NCBI RefSeq assembly: GCF_026339935.1
Contig: NZ_JAPEPX010000001.1
Location: 310,001-374,000, forward strand
Direction: 5' to 3'
From: Streptomyces sp. NBC_01551
GTDB taxonomy: Bacteria > Actinomycetota > Actinomycetes > Streptomycetales > Streptomycetaceae
DNA: 64,000 nt
Positions 7,658 through 17,733 of this stretch are shown one piece after another. Numbering within the stretch: position 1 is the stretch's first letter; each line of letters starts with the position of its first letter. The notes beneath the pieces were generated by a model, which did not search any database, was not told the origin of the DNA, and saw nothing but the letters and a program-made list of their open reading frames with translations. The position numbers and the translations under genes were made by a program.

Positions 7658-9514
7658 ACAGCAGCCGCGCCTTGAGCCGCAGCGCGTTCTGGTTGTGCAG
7701 GGGCTGTTCCCACCAGTGGCCCACCACGTACTCGGGGATGACCACGGACAGCACGTCGGTGTCCTCGGCGGCGGCCTGTTCCTGTACGTGGGCCAGCACC
7801 GGCCCGATCACCTCCCGGTACGGCGAGTGCAGCAGCGTCAGCGGGATCCCCGGGTCGTGTTCCGCCCACGCCTCCCGCAGCCGGCGGGCGTCCTCCTCGT
7901 CGGCGGCGACGGACAGCGCGGTCAGGGTGTCCGGCCGCAGCCCCGCGCGTAGCCGAGGGCCTTGAGCGTCGGCGCGTGCACGTTGGCGACCAGGACGACG
8001 ACGTGGTGGCGGGCGGGCATCCGCGGCCGGATCCCGGGGGCGACGGCGACCTGCGCGGCGACGGTGTCGTAGTGGCGCCGGACGCCCTTCATGCCGATGA
8101 ACAGAACCGGCATCGCGATGACGACCAGCCAGGCGCCGTGCGTGAACTTGGTGATGAGGACGATCACGAGCACCAGGGCGGTCATGCAGGCGCCGACCGC
8201 GTTGATGGCGCGGCGGCGGTGGATGTGGACCCGCTCCTGACGGGGGGTCGCGGGCGAGGCGAGTTCCCGCTTCCAGTGCCGGACCATGCCCGACTGGGAC
8301 AGGGTGAAGGAGACGAAGACGCCGATGATGTAGAGCTGGATGAGACGGGTCAGCTGGGCGTCGAAGGCGACGATGAGGGCGACGGCGGCGAGCGCGAGCA
8401 GCACGATGCCGTTGGAGTAGACGAGCCGGTCGCCGCGGTTGTAGAGCTGGCGGGGCGCGTAGTGGTCCTTGGCGAGGATCGAGGCGAGCATCGGGAAGCC
8501 GTTGAAGGCGGTGTTCGCGGCGAGGACCAGCACGCCGGCGGTGACGGCCTGGAGCAGGTAGAAGAGGAAGTGCCAGTCTCCGAAGGTGGCGCGGCCGATC
8601 TGGGCGAGCGCGGTGGAGGTGGGGGTGCCGGCGGGCAGCCCGAGCTCGGTCGGGTCGGCGGCGACGTGGACGTGGTAGGCCATGGCCAGGACGGTGATCC
8701 CGGTGAACATGGTGATCGACAGGGCGCCCATCGCGGCCAGGGTGGTGGCGGCGTTGCGGCTCTTGGGCTTGCGGAAGGCGGGAACGCCGTTGCTGATCGC
8801 CTCGACACCGGTCAGCGCGGTGCAGCCAGAGGCGAAGGCGCGCATCGCGAGCAGGACCAGGCCGAGGCCGGTGAAGGTGCCCTCCGCGATGATCGGGAGG
8901 TCGGCGGATTCGGCGCGGACGGTGTCGCCGGTGGCGTACCGGACCGCCGCGACCGCGAACATGACGTAGATGACGAGGACGAACCCGTAGGTGGGCACGG
9001 CGAAGACCCGCCCCGACTCCCGTACGCCGCGCAGGTTCATCAGGGTCAGCAGCACCACGAACCCCACGGAGAGCCCGACTTGGTGGTCGCTCAGCGCGGG
9101 GACGGCCGAGGTGATCGCGGCGACGCCGGACACCACCGACACGGCGACGGTCAGGACGTAGTCGACCAGCAGCGCGCTGGCGGCGGTGAGCGCGGCGGTC
9201 TGGCCGAGGTTCTCGGCGCTGACGACGTACGCGCCACCGCCGCCGGGGTAGGCGTGGCAGGTCTGCCGGTACGAGGCGACGACCACCAGCATCAGGAAGA
9301 CGATCGCGGCGGCGGCGTACCAGGTGAGGTGCAGCAGCGTGACGCCGCCGAGGGCGAGGATCAGCAGGATCTCCTCGGTGGCGTAGGCCACCGAGGAGAG
9401 CGGGTCGCTGCAGAAGATCGGGAGCGCGAGCCGTTTGGGCAGCAGGGTCTCGCCCAGGCGCGCGGTGTCGAGCGGCTCGCCGACCAGCACGCGTTTCGCA
9501 TTGATACGCCTCAT
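7584..9514 (-). pseudogene. APC-superfamily (KimA-like) permease with a single-base frameshift
   Basis: The frame opening at ATG 9514 encodes an APC-type permease: an N-terminal LPIFCSDPLSSVAYATEE helix, PGGGGAYVVS and about twelve hydrophobic segments, as in KimA-type potassium importers, then a cytoplasmic USP-like domain beginning ARHHVVVLVANVHAPTLKALG. It stops early at 7922 after reading YARGCGRTP. Adding one base to the C4 run at 7941-7944 (plus strand) restores YARGLRPDTLTAL and the rest of the domain, including VVIPEYVVGHWWEQ and LLFTPGVAVIDVPYLLES, ending at TAG 7584. The restored protein would have 643 residues, normal for the family. Either a real recent mutation or a homopolymer sequencing error; the transmembrane part is intact. 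Confidence 0.85.
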
Positions 9515-9592
9515 TCAGGCATGATCAGCCAGCTCCTGCGCGCTTCGACCGTTCTGCGGCCTGTGTCCCGCGATGTCATGCCATAGGTCCAG

Positions 9593-10048
9593 TCACATCC
9601 GGGCGGCGGCGCTGCGGATGGCCTCGCGGATCCGGAAGTAGGTTCCGCAGCGGCAGATGTTGGCGATGGCGTCGATGTCCTCGTCCGTGGGCGCGCTGGT
9701 GCGCCCCAGCAGGGCGACGGCGGCCATGATCTGCCCGGGCTGGCAGAAACCGCACTGGGAGACGTCCTGTTCGAGCCAGGCCTCCTGCACGGGGTGCAGT
9801 TCGTCGCCGTCGGCCAGCCCCTCGATGGTGGTCACCGTCTTCCCGGCGCACGCCGACACGGGCACCACGCACGGGCGGATGTCCGCGCCGTCGAGGTGGC
9901 TGGTGCAGGCCTTGCAGACGTCCACGCCGCAGCCGTACTTGGGGCCGTGGACGCCCAGCATGTCGCGCAGGACCCACAGCAGGGGCAGGTCGTCGGGGGC
10001 GTCAACGGTGACGCTCCGCCCGTTGACGGTGAAGGTGTGCGAGGGCAC
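9593..10048 (-). CDS. (2Fe-2S)-binding small subunit of a molybdenum hydroxylase
   Basis: A 151-residue IorA/CoxS-type iron-sulfur subunit from GTG 10048 with AGGAG six bases upstream. The plant-type ferredoxin half has [10 protein letters not shown] plus a downstream Cys ([10 protein letters not shown]); the second, helical half has CGFCQPGQ and CRCG. Together these bind the two [2Fe-2S] clusters that carry electrons from the molybdopterin centre. It begins 14 bases after the stop of the large subunit, so the two are co-transcribed. No FAD subunit is present, as in the isoquinoline 1-oxidoreductase type, where electrons pass to an external acceptor. It has no signal peptide and would be co-exported with the Tat-tagged partner. 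Confidence 0.92.
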   Translation of the reverse strand: MPSHTFTVNGRSVTVDAPDDLPLLWVLRDMLGVHGPKYGCGVDVCKACTSHLDGADIRPCVVPVSACAGKTVTTIEGLADGDELHPVQEAWLEQDVSQCGFCQPGQIMAAVALLGRTSAPTDEDIDAIANICRCGTYFRIREAIRSAAARM

Positions 10049-10062
10049 GAGGTACTCCTGGA

Positions 10063-12384
10063 CTAGCGGGGGTAAGGGGTGAAGTCGACGTCGAAGTCGA
10101 GGGGGAAACTGCGCGGCTTCGTGCCGGTGGCCCGGGCGTAGGCGTTGGCGATGGCGCCCACGGCGGCGGGGACCCCGAGCTCGCCCGCGCCGCCCGGCTC
10201 GCCGGCGGTGGCCGGCAGCACGAAGACCCGTACGTCCTTCGGGGTGTCGCGCTGGCGCGCCCAGTGGAACTGGCTGTAACTGCCCTCCAGCGGCAGGCCC
10301 TTGTCCAGGTGCAGTCCCGCGCGCAGGGTGGTGGAGATGGCGTCGGTGAGACCGCCGATCATCTGGGCCTCCAGTCCGCGCGGGTTGACGGGCAGGCCGA
10401 CGTCCACGGCGATGACCGCCTTGGTGACGCGGACGTGCTCCGGGTCCCGGGTGTCGATCTCGACGAGGCAGGCGGTACGGGACTTGTACTCCTCGTGGAA
10501 GGCGATGCCCTGCGCGCAGCCGGCCGGCATCGCCCGGCCCCAGTTCCCCTCGGTGGCGGCCTTGTCGAGCACCGCCCGCTGGGCGGCGGTCTTCAGGAAG
10601 GTACGGCGGAACTGGTACGGGTCCCGGCCGGTGCGCTCGGCGAGCTCGTCCACCACGATCTCCTCGGCGCCGCGGGTGTTGGCGGAGTAGACGGAGCGCC
10701 AGGACGCGGTGGGGATGCCGGTCGGGACCTCGGTGAGGGCCTGGGTCGTCAGCCCGAAGTGGTACGGCGACTTGACGGTGGTCAGGAACAGGGTCTGGGC
10801 GAGGGTGGCGTTGCCGATGCCCGAGGGGAGGCTGGCCGCGGTGGCGGTGATGATCTCGCCGAGGCCGTGGCGGAAGTCGGTCTCGGCGGCGGCGACCCGG
10901 TGTTCGAAGCTGAGCACCTCGCCGAGCAGGTGGGTGGCCCGGATCCGGTGGTGGGTCGCGGGGCGCATCCGGCCGTGCCGGGTGTCGTCGACGCGGGTCC
11001 ACATCAGCTTCACGGGGCGGCGGCAGGCCTTGGAGACGCGGGCGGCCTCCAGGGCGGCGTCGAAGAAGAGCCGCCGGCCGAAGGAACCGCCGGCCTGGAC
11101 CACGTGGACGGTGACCTTGTCGAGCGGCAGGCCGAGCTCGGCGGCGATGGTCTCCCGGGCCACGATGGGGGACTTGAGACCGGACCAGATCTCGGCGCGG
11201 TCGTCGCGTACGTCGGCGATCGCGGAGTTGGTCTCCATCGGGGCGTGGCTGACGAAGGCGAAGTCGAACTCGGCGTCCACGTACGGGGTGAGCAGCGGCG
11301 GCACCAGCAGCGGCGGGGTGGCGGCGCGCAGCTTGGCGCGGATCTGCGCGTCGGACAGCTGGTCGGCGGGGCCGGGACCCCAGCTGACCTGGAGCGCGGC
11401 CTTCGCGTCGAGGGCCTGCCCGAAGGTCTCGGCGACGACGGCCACCCCGGTCGGGACGCTCACCACGTCCAGGACGCCGGGCATGGCCCGGACGGCGGCC
11501 AGGTTGGCGACGCTCTTGACGGTGCCACCGAGGCTGGGCGGGCGGCGCAGTACGCACGGCTTGGCGCCGGGTACGTCGAGGTCGAGGGTGTAGCGCTGGG
11601 CTCCGGTGACCATGGCGCGGGCGTCGATGCGGCCGGTCGGCTTGCCGACCAGGGTGTGCCGGGCGGCCGGCTTCGGGGTGGCGCCGAGGACGATCAGGCC
11701 CGGGTCGGCGGCGGACGCGGCGAGGCTGCCGTAGCCGGCGGTGCGGCCGTCGGGGGCGCGGACGGTGCCGGCGGCGGTGGTCAGTGAGCCCGCGGAAACG
11801 TTCCAGCGGCGGGCGGCGGCCGCGACCAGGCGGGCCCGGGCGGTGGCGGCGGTCTGGCGGACGGGTCCGTAGAGCGAGCGGATGGAGTTGGAGGAGCCGG
11901 TGAGCTGGTTGAAGAGCAGCTCGGGCCGCGCGTCGTCCAGCTCCACGCGTACGTGGGCCAGGGGCGCGTCGAGTTCCTCCGCGACGAGCATCGCGACGGC
12001 GGTGGTGAGGCCCTGGCCGACCTCCTCGCGCGGGAGCCGGAAGCGGATGCTCCCGTCGGCCTCGACGGAGAGCGCGAGCAGGGCGGCGGTGGGCGAGCCG
12101 GCCAGGATGAACAGGTCCCCGAGGTCCACCAGGTCGGCGATGGCGGGCAGGGTCGGGATCACCGCGTGGGCGGTCTGCGGAGCGAGGGCGTCGGCCCCGG
12201 CGCGGGTGACGAGGGCGAGGGTGGGGGCCGCGACCAGGTAGGTGAGGAAGGAGCGGCGGCTCGGCCCGGGCGAGGCGGGCGGCTTTTCGGCCCGCCCGGC
12301 CTGGCCGGCCGGTCCAGCCTGATCGGCCTGCTCGGCCTGCTCGACCGCGTCGAGTCGTCCGGAAGCGCCGGTGTGCGCCGTCAT
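10063..12384 (-). CDS. Tat-exported molybdopterin-binding hydroxylase large subunit (IorB-like)
   Basis: A 773-residue xanthine-dehydrogenase-family molybdopterin subunit. An Ala/Gln/Gly-rich leader precedes a twin-arginine signal ([19 protein letters not shown], about residues 42-60), so the enzyme is exported folded. The body has IorB-type segments: [56 protein letters not shown] and a C-terminal [22 protein letters not shown], the last providing the conserved Glu of the active site. It hydroxylates an aldehyde or N-heterocycle; the substrate is unknown. It is organised with the iron-sulfur subunit directly downstream. No maturation (CoxI/XdhC) or FAD-subunit gene is adjacent, which is somewhat unusual. 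Confidence 0.92.
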   Translation of the reverse strand: MTAHTGASGRLDAVEQAEQADQAGPAGQAGRAEKPPASPGPSRRSFLTYLVAAPTLALVTRAGADALAPQTAHAVIPTLPAIADLVDLGDLFILAGSPTAALLALSVEADGSIRFRLPREEVGQGLTTAVAMLVAEELDAPLAHVRVELDDARPELLFNQLTGSSNSIRSLYGPVRQTAATARARLVAAAARRWNVSAGSLTTAAGTVRAPDGRTAGYGSLAASAADPGLIVLGATPKPAARHTLVGKPTGRIDARAMVTGAQRYTLDLDVPGAKPCVLRRPPSLGGTVKSVANLAAVRAMPGVLDVVSVPTGVAVVAETFGQALDAKAALQVSWGPGPADQLSDAQIRAKLRAATPPLLVPPLLTPYVDAEFDFAFVSHAPMETNSAIADVRDDRAEIWSGLKSPIVARETIAAELGLPLDKVTVHVVQAGGSFGRRLFFDAALEAARVSKACRRPVKLMWTRVDDTRHGRMRPATHHRIRATHLLGEVLSFEHRVAAAETDFRHGLGEIITATAASLPSGIGNATLAQTLFLTTVKSPYHFGLTTQALTEVPTGIPTASWRSVYSANTRGAEEIVVDELAERTGRDPYQFRRTFLKTAAQRAVLDKAATEGNWGRAMPAGCAQGIAFHEEYKSRTACLVEIDTRDPEHVRVTKAVIAVDVGLPVNPRGLEAQMIGGLTDAISTTLRAGLHLDKGLPLEGSYSQFHWARQRDTPKDVRVFVLPATAGEPGGAGELGVPAAVGAIANAYARATGTKPRSFPLDFDVDFTPYPR

Positions 12385-12706
12385 GTCGTTGTGTCCCCAC
12401 CCTGCGCGGGCCCGCTCGGCGCGGACCTCCCCGGCTCGTTACCGGCACGTAGCGTAGCGATCACGGGGTGGGGTGGGAAGCGCTGGTTCCGTAGCACTTC
12501 TCGCCGATGACGAGGGGGTCCTCCGTTCGGGGGGTACTCCGCGGGGGACCGTGAACGGCCACGTACCCCCGTCCGGGGGTACCGCCCGCTCGTACACGTC
12601 GGCCATACGATCGACCCACCCCTCCCGGAGGGCCGATTTCCGGCCGCGGGCGGACCATGGAGGGAGAACGGTTCAGCGCACCGAGCGAGCGAGGAGGTGT
12701 GCGGCG
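12385..12706. promoter_or_regulatory. Divergent intergenic region with a 20-bp inverted repeat
   Basis: This interval separates the minus-strand hydroxylase genes from the plus-strand nickel-binding protein gene. It contains the inverted repeat GTACCCCCG-TC-CGGGGGTAC at 12563-12582, a candidate operator or RNA hairpin for the downstream gene, and GAGGAGGT at 12691-12698 as its ribosome site. I see no further gene or a clear -35/-10 pair. Confidence 0.5.
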
Positions 12707-12955
12707 GTGACGAAGTTCATGGACGTCCACCACGGCATGCACGGGATCACGGCGGACCAGCTGCTGGCTGCCCACAACGCGGATCTGGCGATCGAAGGAG
12801 ACGAGAAGGTCCACTTCGAGCGGGCCTGGGCCGACCCCGAATCCGGGATGGTCTACTGCCTGTCCGAGGCCCCCTCGGCCGAGGCCGTCCAGCGCATCCA
12901 CGAGCGCACGGGGCACCCGGCCAGCGAGATCCACCCGGTCCCGCTGATGGTGTGA
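12707..12955 (+). CDS. SCO4226-family nickel-binding protein (DUF4242)
   Basis: An 82-residue protein from GTG 12707 with GAGGAGGT eight bases upstream. The sequence (TKFMDVHHGMHGITADQL, VHFERAWADPESGMVYCLSEAPSA, HERTGHPASEIHPVPL) closely follows what I recall of the Streptomyces coelicolor protein SCO4226, a ferredoxin-like homodimer shown to bind nickel. The His-His pair near the N-terminus (VHHGM), the Glu/Cys in the middle strand and the late His residues are the candidate ligands. It belongs to the DUF4242 group and probably has a nickel-handling role in the cytoplasm. It stands alone, with its own upstream region containing an inverted repeat. Confidence 0.9.
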   Translation: MTKFMDVHHGMHGITADQLLAAHNADLAIEGDEKVHFERAWADPESGMVYCLSEAPSAEAVQRIHERTGHPASEIHPVPLMV

Positions 12956-13160
12956 CACACCGGGCGGACGCCGGGCTCGCGCCGGGCTGACCGGATTCGT
13001 TCGTACAGGCGCCGCAGACCCCGCAAGGCCGTAGGCATATACCAGAAGCAACACCGTTACGGATGTTGCCAAACGCCTTACGGGCCGTCTCGGGCTGTGC
13101 CACAGTCGTTACCGGTCCTTCCTTCAGACTTGGCCGCGCCGCGCCTGTATCGGAGTGCTC

Positions 13161-14588
13161 ATGCCGTCCCACCTGTTCGCGGACCGTCCCGCGCAGCCAC
13201 CCGAGCCGGGGTCGGTGGACGCGCTCATTTCGCAGACCCGGCGGCTGCGCGGAGACGTGGACGCGGTGCGCCGCGACACCGTCGTGGACGACGACGACGC
13301 CCAGGGCCGATGGCAGCGCGCGCTGTGCGACCTCGCCGTGCACCACCTCGACGACCTCGGCGAGCACCTCGGCCAGCTCAAGGAGGGCCTGCCGCCCGCG
13401 CCCGACCTGGTGGAGTTCCCGCGCCAGGCGGAGGCCGAAGCCGTGCCGGAGGACCGGCAGGCCCGGGTCGGCAGCGCCGAGTGGAACCTGCTGACCGACG
13501 AGGTCACCTGGTCCGAGGAACTCTTCCAGATCTTCGGCCGGTCCCCGGAGTCGGGTGCGCTGCCGCTGGACGAACTGGGCTCGACCCTCTTCTCCGAGGA
13601 CCAGCCGCTGCTGACCGCGATGGTCACCGCCTGCCTCGTCGACGGCCGGCCCCTGGACGGCGAGTTCCGCATCGTCCGCACCGACGGCCGGGTCCGCACC
13701 CTGCACATGCGGGGCGAGCCCGTCCTCGACGACGACGGCTGCACGGCCTCCATGTGGGCCGTGCTGCGCGACGTGAGCGACCTGCGCCGCAGCGAGCGGG
13801 CGGTGCGCGAGACCCGGGACTCGCTCCAGCGGCACCGGGAGATCGCGCGGACCGAGCGCCGGCTGGCGGTCGAACTCCAGGAAGCCGTACTCCCCCCCTG
13901 GGGCGGTTCCCTGCGCTTCCCGCACCAGAGCACCGGCGCGCTGGACACGGCCGCGCACTACCTGCCCTCCGCGACCAACGCGCTGATCGGCGGCGACTGG
14001 TACGACGCGCTCGAACTCCCCGACGGCCGCTCGATGCTGACGGTCGGTGACCTGACCGGGCACGGGGTGACCGCCACCTCCGGGATGGCGATGATGCTGG
14101 GCGCCCTGCGCGGGATGGCCATGGCCGGCATCGAACCGGGCCCGCTGATGGGCTGGCTCAACCAGCTGCTGGAGAACTCCGTGCAGCCGGCCCTCGGTTC
14201 GGCCGTTTGCTGTCGCTACGATCCCGCGCGCCGGGTGCTGTCCTGGGCGCAGGCCGGACACTCCGCTCCGCTGCTGTTCCGCCGTGGCCAGGGCCGCTCG
14301 CTGCAACCGCCGGAGGGCGTGCTGCTGGGAGCGACCTCCGGCGCGACGTACGGGCAGGCGGAGGAGCGGCTCGAAGCGGGCGACGTACTCGTCCTGCACA
14401 CGGACGGGCTCACGCCGCGCAGCATCGAGTTCAGCCGGACGGACGGGACCGAGCGGCTGCTGGCGCTGGCGCCGCGGTTCTCGTCGGCGCGGTCGGCGCA
14501 GGACTGCGTGCGGATGGTGATCGAGGAGTTCGGCGAGGGCGAGCGCGAGGACGACGCCTGCGTGCTGGTGGCGCGGGTCGGCGGATAG
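13161..14588 (+). CDS. PAS-SpoIIE (PP2C-type) serine phosphatase
   Basis: A 475-residue protein from ATG 13161 (CGGAGTG upstream; GTG 13155 is an alternative). An N-terminal helical segment is followed by a PAS domain around residues 100-205 (SAEWNLLTDEVTWSEELFQIF, GEFRIVRTDGRVRTL), a linker helix (RHREIARTERRLAVELQEAVLP) and the SpoIIE/PP2C catalytic domain with metal-binding GGDWYDALELPDG, VGDLTGHGVTA, WAQAGHSAPLLF and EDDACVLVARV. Such proteins dephosphorylate anti-sigma-factor antagonists in partner-switching networks in response to a PAS-sensed signal. No anti-sigma or antagonist gene is adjacent, so its target is elsewhere. A strong terminator follows. Confidence 0.93.
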   Translation: MPSHLFADRPAQPPEPGSVDALISQTRRLRGDVDAVRRDTVVDDDDAQGRWQRALCDLAVHHLDDLGEHLGQLKEGLPPAPDLVEFPRQAEAEAVPEDRQARVGSAEWNLLTDEVTWSEELFQIFGRSPESGALPLDELGSTLFSEDQPLLTAMVTACLVDGRPLDGEFRIVRTDGRVRTLHMRGEPVLDDDGCTASMWAVLRDVSDLRRSERAVRETRDSLQRHREIARTERRLAVELQEAVLPPWGGSLRFPHQSTGALDTAAHYLPSATNALIGGDWYDALELPDGRSMLTVGDLTGHGVTATSGMAMMLGALRGMAMAGIEPGPLMGWLNQLLENSVQPALGSAVCCRYDPARRVLSWAQAGHSAPLLFRRGQGRSLQPPEGVLLGATSGATYGQAEERLEAGDVLVLHTDGLTPRSIEFSRTDGTERLLALAPRFSSARSAQDCVRMVIEEFGEGEREDDACVLVARVGG

Positions 14589-14610
14589 CCGTCGCCGTCA
14601 GGGGATTCGG

Positions 14611-14632
14611 GGCCGCGCCGGGAGGCGCGGCC
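14611..14632. terminator. Terminator between convergent phosphatase and NsdA-like genes
   Basis: GGCCGCGCC (14611-14619) pairs perfectly with GGCGCGGCC (14624-14632) around a GGGA loop, followed on the plus strand by TTCTTCGTGTGT. It can serve both converging genes. Confidence 0.8.
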
Positions 14633-14684
14633 TTCTTCGTGTGTCCTGTGCGGAACGGGGGTCCGGTGCTCACGCGGCGGCACC

Positions 14685-16169
14685 CTAGACGACGTGCTGC
14701 GGCGTCGGGCTGTTGGGCAGGGCCAGCTTGATCTCCGCGCGCAGGTCCTCGATGCGCGAGTAGCCGGCGTACTGGCCGGTGAGCCGGTACATCTCGCGCA
14801 GCCGGTCCCACGTCCGGTGCGAGGAGGTCTCGTTCATCGAGACCAGGGCCAGCCGGGCGTAGCGGTCGGCCTGTTCCGGGTCGTCCGCGATGAAGCAGGC
14901 CGAGGCCATGGAGATGTAGTCGAAGATCTGCGAGCGCTGGTGGCCGCTGGCCCGCAGCCGCAGCGCCTCCATGGCGTGCCGCTGGGCGATCGGGGCGGCC
15001 GAGGGGTCGTGGTCCGCGAGCGTGCGGAAGGCCAGCGCCTGCATGCCGTGCAGGTCCGCCTCGTCGAAGTTCTGCATCCAGCTCGGCGGCGGTACGTCGC
15101 CCTTGTCGGACACGAACAGGTCCTCGGCCTCGCCCAGGGTGCGGCGCATGGCCTGCCCCTTGCCCATGGCGGCCTGCGCCCACGCCTCGATGGTGTGCAG
15201 CATGGCGCGGGTGCGCGGCAGGGTCTCCTCGCCGGAGCCCGACTGCGCCAACTTCATGAGGTCGAGGGCCTCGTGCGGCTTGCCCAGGTGGACCATCTGG
15301 CGGGCGGCCCGGGAGAGGGCCTCGCCGGCACGCGGCCGGTCGCCGCCCTCGCGGGCCGCGTGCGCGGCGATGACGAAGTACTTCTGGGCGGTGGGTTCGA
15401 GGCCGACGTCGTGCGACATCCAGCCCGCCAGTACCGCCAGGTTGGCCGCCACCCCCCACAGGCGCCGCTGGAGGTGGTCGGGGTGGTGGTAGGCCAGCAT
15501 GCCGCCCACCTCGTTGAGCTGGCCCACGACGGCCTTGCGCTGGAGCCCGCCTCCTCTGGAGGCGTCCCAGGCGCGGAAGACCTCGACCGAGCGCTCCAGG
15601 GCCTCGATCTCCTGCGAGCCGATCGGAGCCGCCTCGTAGCGGTCGTAGCCCGCCTGGTCGGCCTGGAAGGAGTCGCCGAAGGCCGGCGCGGCCTTCGCTG
15701 GGGTGGGGTCGGCACGCAGCCAGTCGTACATGGCGTTGCTGAGGGCTGAGCCGGCGGTGAGCGCGGCTCCCGCGCCCATCAGACCGCGACGGTTGAGCAT
15801 GAGGTCCATTCCCGTGAATTCGGTGAGGACCGCGGCTGTGCGTTCGGGCGCCCAGGGCAGGCCGTCGGGGTTCTCCTTCGCCCCGTCCGGCTGCCGTTTG
15901 GTGGTGCGCCGCTGCCGTACGAACCCGAGGTCCTCGATGGTCACGACACGACCGAGCCGCTCGGTGAACAGTGCTGCCAGTACCGTGGGCACCGGTTCGC
16001 GCGGGGTCTCCCCCATGTCGATCCAGCGCCGTACCCGCGAGGTGTCGGTGGCCAGCTGGTGGTGGCCCATGGCCGCCGCCTGCCGGTTGACCATCCTCGC
16101 CAGTTCGCCCTTGGACCAGCCGGCCAGGCCGAACAGGTCGTTGAGACGGGTGTTTGGACCTTTGCTCAC
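14685..16169 (-). CDS. NsdA/NsdB-like HTH-TPR regulator
   Basis: A 494-residue protein from GTG 16169 with GGGGG six bases upstream. The N-terminal 90 residues form a helix-turn-helix-like region (NDLFGLAGWSKGELARMVN, DTSRVRRWIDMGETPREPVP). A short hydrophobic Gly/Ala segment around residue 135-155 (GLMGAGAALTAGSAL) follows, then a long helical TPR-like region (AQKYFVIAAHAAREGGDRP, GEALSRAARQMVHLGKPHEAL, EQADRYARLALVSM). This architecture matches the Streptomyces NsdA/NsdB group, negative regulators of sporulation and antibiotic production. Which paralogue it is cannot be decided here. It is monocistronic and divergent from the APH-fold gene. Confidence 0.75.
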   Translation of the reverse strand: MSKGPNTRLNDLFGLAGWSKGELARMVNRQAAAMGHHQLATDTSRVRRWIDMGETPREPVPTVLAALFTERLGRVVTIEDLGFVRQRRTTKRQPDGAKENPDGLPWAPERTAAVLTEFTGMDLMLNRRGLMGAGAALTAGSALSNAMYDWLRADPTPAKAAPAFGDSFQADQAGYDRYEAAPIGSQEIEALERSVEVFRAWDASRGGGLQRKAVVGQLNEVGGMLAYHHPDHLQRRLWGVAANLAVLAGWMSHDVGLEPTAQKYFVIAAHAAREGGDRPRAGEALSRAARQMVHLGKPHEALDLMKLAQSGSGEETLPRTRAMLHTIEAWAQAAMGKGQAMRRTLGEAEDLFVSDKGDVPPPSWMQNFDEADLHGMQALAFRTLADHDPSAAPIAQRHAMEALRLRASGHQRSQIFDYISMASACFIADDPEQADRYARLALVSMNETSSHRTWDRLREMYRLTGQYAGYSRIEDLRAEIKLALPNSPTPQHVV

Positions 16170-16401
16170 GTCAAGCCCCCAGGTTCTCGGCTGAGTTGAC
16201 AGTAGCCCGCCGTCAGATGCCGAGCGACTATTCGCCAGGGTTCGCCAGGGTCCGCCAGATGGTGTGCCACCCACGGCCGGGTGTCAGGTAGGAATGCGCC
16301 TCCCCGACCCGGTTCACCGGCGGAACTCCCCAGGGTGAAGTACGGGATCCGGCGGGGCGGCGTACGCAACTCGTCGGCGCACGAAGGGAACCGTAACCGC
16401 C

Positions 16402-17526
16402 ATGTACGCAGCAACGTCCTCCGTGTCCGCGCCGGTCCGGCCGCACCGCACCATCCCCGCGGGCGGCGGCCCCTACCTCGATCCCGGCCGTCCGACGGCC
16501 CCGGCCCAGGGCGCCGTACGGGCCCGGCGCATCCCGGGAGCCGCACCGCAGCCGCTGAGCGGAAGAATCGACCTCTCGGGGCCGCAGGGCGCGCAACTGC
16601 GCACCGCGCTCGCCTCGGTGCAGCGGATCTGCCCGGAGTTCGCGCCGGTCCAGGTGCTGCGGCGCAGCGGCCGGTCGGTCCTGCTGGTGGGGACCACGGG
16701 GCGGATGACCGCCGTCGCCAAGGTTTTACTGGATCACTCGCCGGAGTGGCGTGAGCGGTACCGGCACGAAATAGCGGCATACAGGGCGTTCGTCCGGCAC
16801 CGCCCGCCGGTCCGGGTGCCGCGGCTGATCGCCGCGGACCCGGAGAACTGCACCCTGGTCGTGGAGCGGATGGCGGGCCGGGTGGCGGCCTTGCAGCGTC
16901 ATCCGGTGGAGGCCCCGCCGCGGCCGGACGTACGGGCGGCCCTGGGCGCGGTGTGCCGGGTGAACCAGTGGCGGCCGCCGGCCGACCTGTTCGGACACCC
17001 GATGGACTACGCCCGGCGGATCACCCGGGATCACGAGCTGGGGCTCTTGACCGACCGGGACTTCGGCGACCTGCAGAAGCTGCTGCACGGGCTGAAGCTG
17101 GCCGGGACCCCGTGGCAGTTCAACCACGGCGACGCGCTGCTGTCGAACCTGCTGCTCTCCCCGGCGGGGCCGGTGCTGCTCGACTGGGAGCACGCGGGCT
17201 GGTACCTGCCCGGGTACGACCTGGCCACGCTGTGGACGGTGCTGGGCGATGCCCCGGCCGCCCGCAGCCAGATCAGCCGCCTCGCGCAGTCGGCCGGTCC
17301 GGCGGCCCGGGACGCGTTCCTGGTGAACCTGATGCTGGTCCTGACCCGCGAGATCCGGATGTCCGAGACGGCCGTCCAGCGCTCCATGCAGACGGCCGCC
17401 CCGGCCCAGCCGCTGCCGGCGGGTTCCCTGTCCTCGGGCGAGGAGCAGCGGCTGCTGCTGCGCCGCCTGCACGACGACTGCGGCCTGGCCCGCAGAGCGG
17501 TGCGTGCGGCGGTGGGTACGCGCTGA
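16402..17526 (+). CDS. Aminoglycoside phosphotransferase-fold kinase
   Basis: A 374-residue APH/choline-kinase-fold protein. After a 55-residue Pro/Arg-rich N-terminus come [19 protein letters not shown] (ATP-lysine and helix C), a hinge ([12 protein letters not shown]), the catalytic loop [11 protein letters not shown] near residue 242 and the metal-binding LLDWEHAGW near 263. The tail is helical. These proteins phosphorylate small hydroxylated molecules; real aminoglycoside resistance is not implied, since most Streptomyces members are of unknown substrate. The gene is alone, divergent from the NsdA-like regulator and followed by a strong terminator. Confidence 0.85.
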   Translation: MYAATSSVSAPVRPHRTIPAGGGPYLDPGRPTAPAQGAVRARRIPGAAPQPLSGRIDLSGPQGAQLRTALASVQRICPEFAPVQVLRRSGRSVLLVGTTGRMTAVAKVLLDHSPEWRERYRHEIAAYRAFVRHRPPVRVPRLIAADPENCTLVVERMAGRVAALQRHPVEAPPRPDVRAALGAVCRVNQWRPPADLFGHPMDYARRITRDHELGLLTDRDFGDLQKLLHGLKLAGTPWQFNHGDALLSNLLLSPAGPVLLDWEHAGWYLPGYDLATLWTVLGDAPAARSQISRLAQSAGPAARDAFLVNLMLVLTREIRMSETAVQRSMQTAAPAQPLPAGSLSSGEEQRLLLRRLHDDCGLARRAVRAAVGTR

Positions 17527-17548
17527 CGGCGCAGGCGTGATCACGCAG

Positions 17549-17587
17549 ATCCCGTGGTGGGCACATCTGGAGTGCCTGCCACGGGAT
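17549..17587 (+). terminator. 16-bp stem terminator after the APH-fold gene
   Basis: ATCCCGTGGTGGGCAC (17549-17564) pairs with GTGCCTGCCACGGGAT (17572-17587) over 16 positions, two of them G-U wobbles, with a 7-base loop, followed by TTCGCC. It separates the APH-fold gene from the kstD-like gene. Confidence 0.82.
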
Positions 17588-17672
17588 TTCGCCGTTCCCG
17601 GGGCCGATGGGCGGGCATGCCCGGACAACCGGCGCGCATGCCTTGACTTCACATGATCCCCCGAACACCTTT

Positions 17673-17689
17673 TCTGACTCGACATCAGA
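17673..17689. promoter_or_regulatory. TCTGA-N7-TCAGA operator upstream of kstD-like gene (site 1)
   Basis: TCTGA (17673-17677) and TCAGA (17685-17689) are separated by seven bases and preceded by TTT. The same element with identical spacing lies at 35286-35302 and 48877-48893. It is 45 bases before ATG 17734, which argues against the longer frame starting at 17653. Confidence 0.75.
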
Positions 17690-17733
17690 ACGGTCGAGCC
17701 TTCCCCGCCCTCCCCAGCCGCTGGAGCATGCCC

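Noticed and set aside
5863..7965. 700-codon open frame on the plus strand covering the TetR and PucR genes
   Set aside because: Arg/Gly/Pro-rich product without any family pattern; it is antisense to or out of phase with two clear regulators and results from third-position GC bias.
17653..17733. Upstream start of the kstD-like gene at ATG 17653
   Set aside because: The shared operator lies inside this segment and ATG 17734 has a properly spaced GGAG, so the extra 27 codons are unlikely to be translated.
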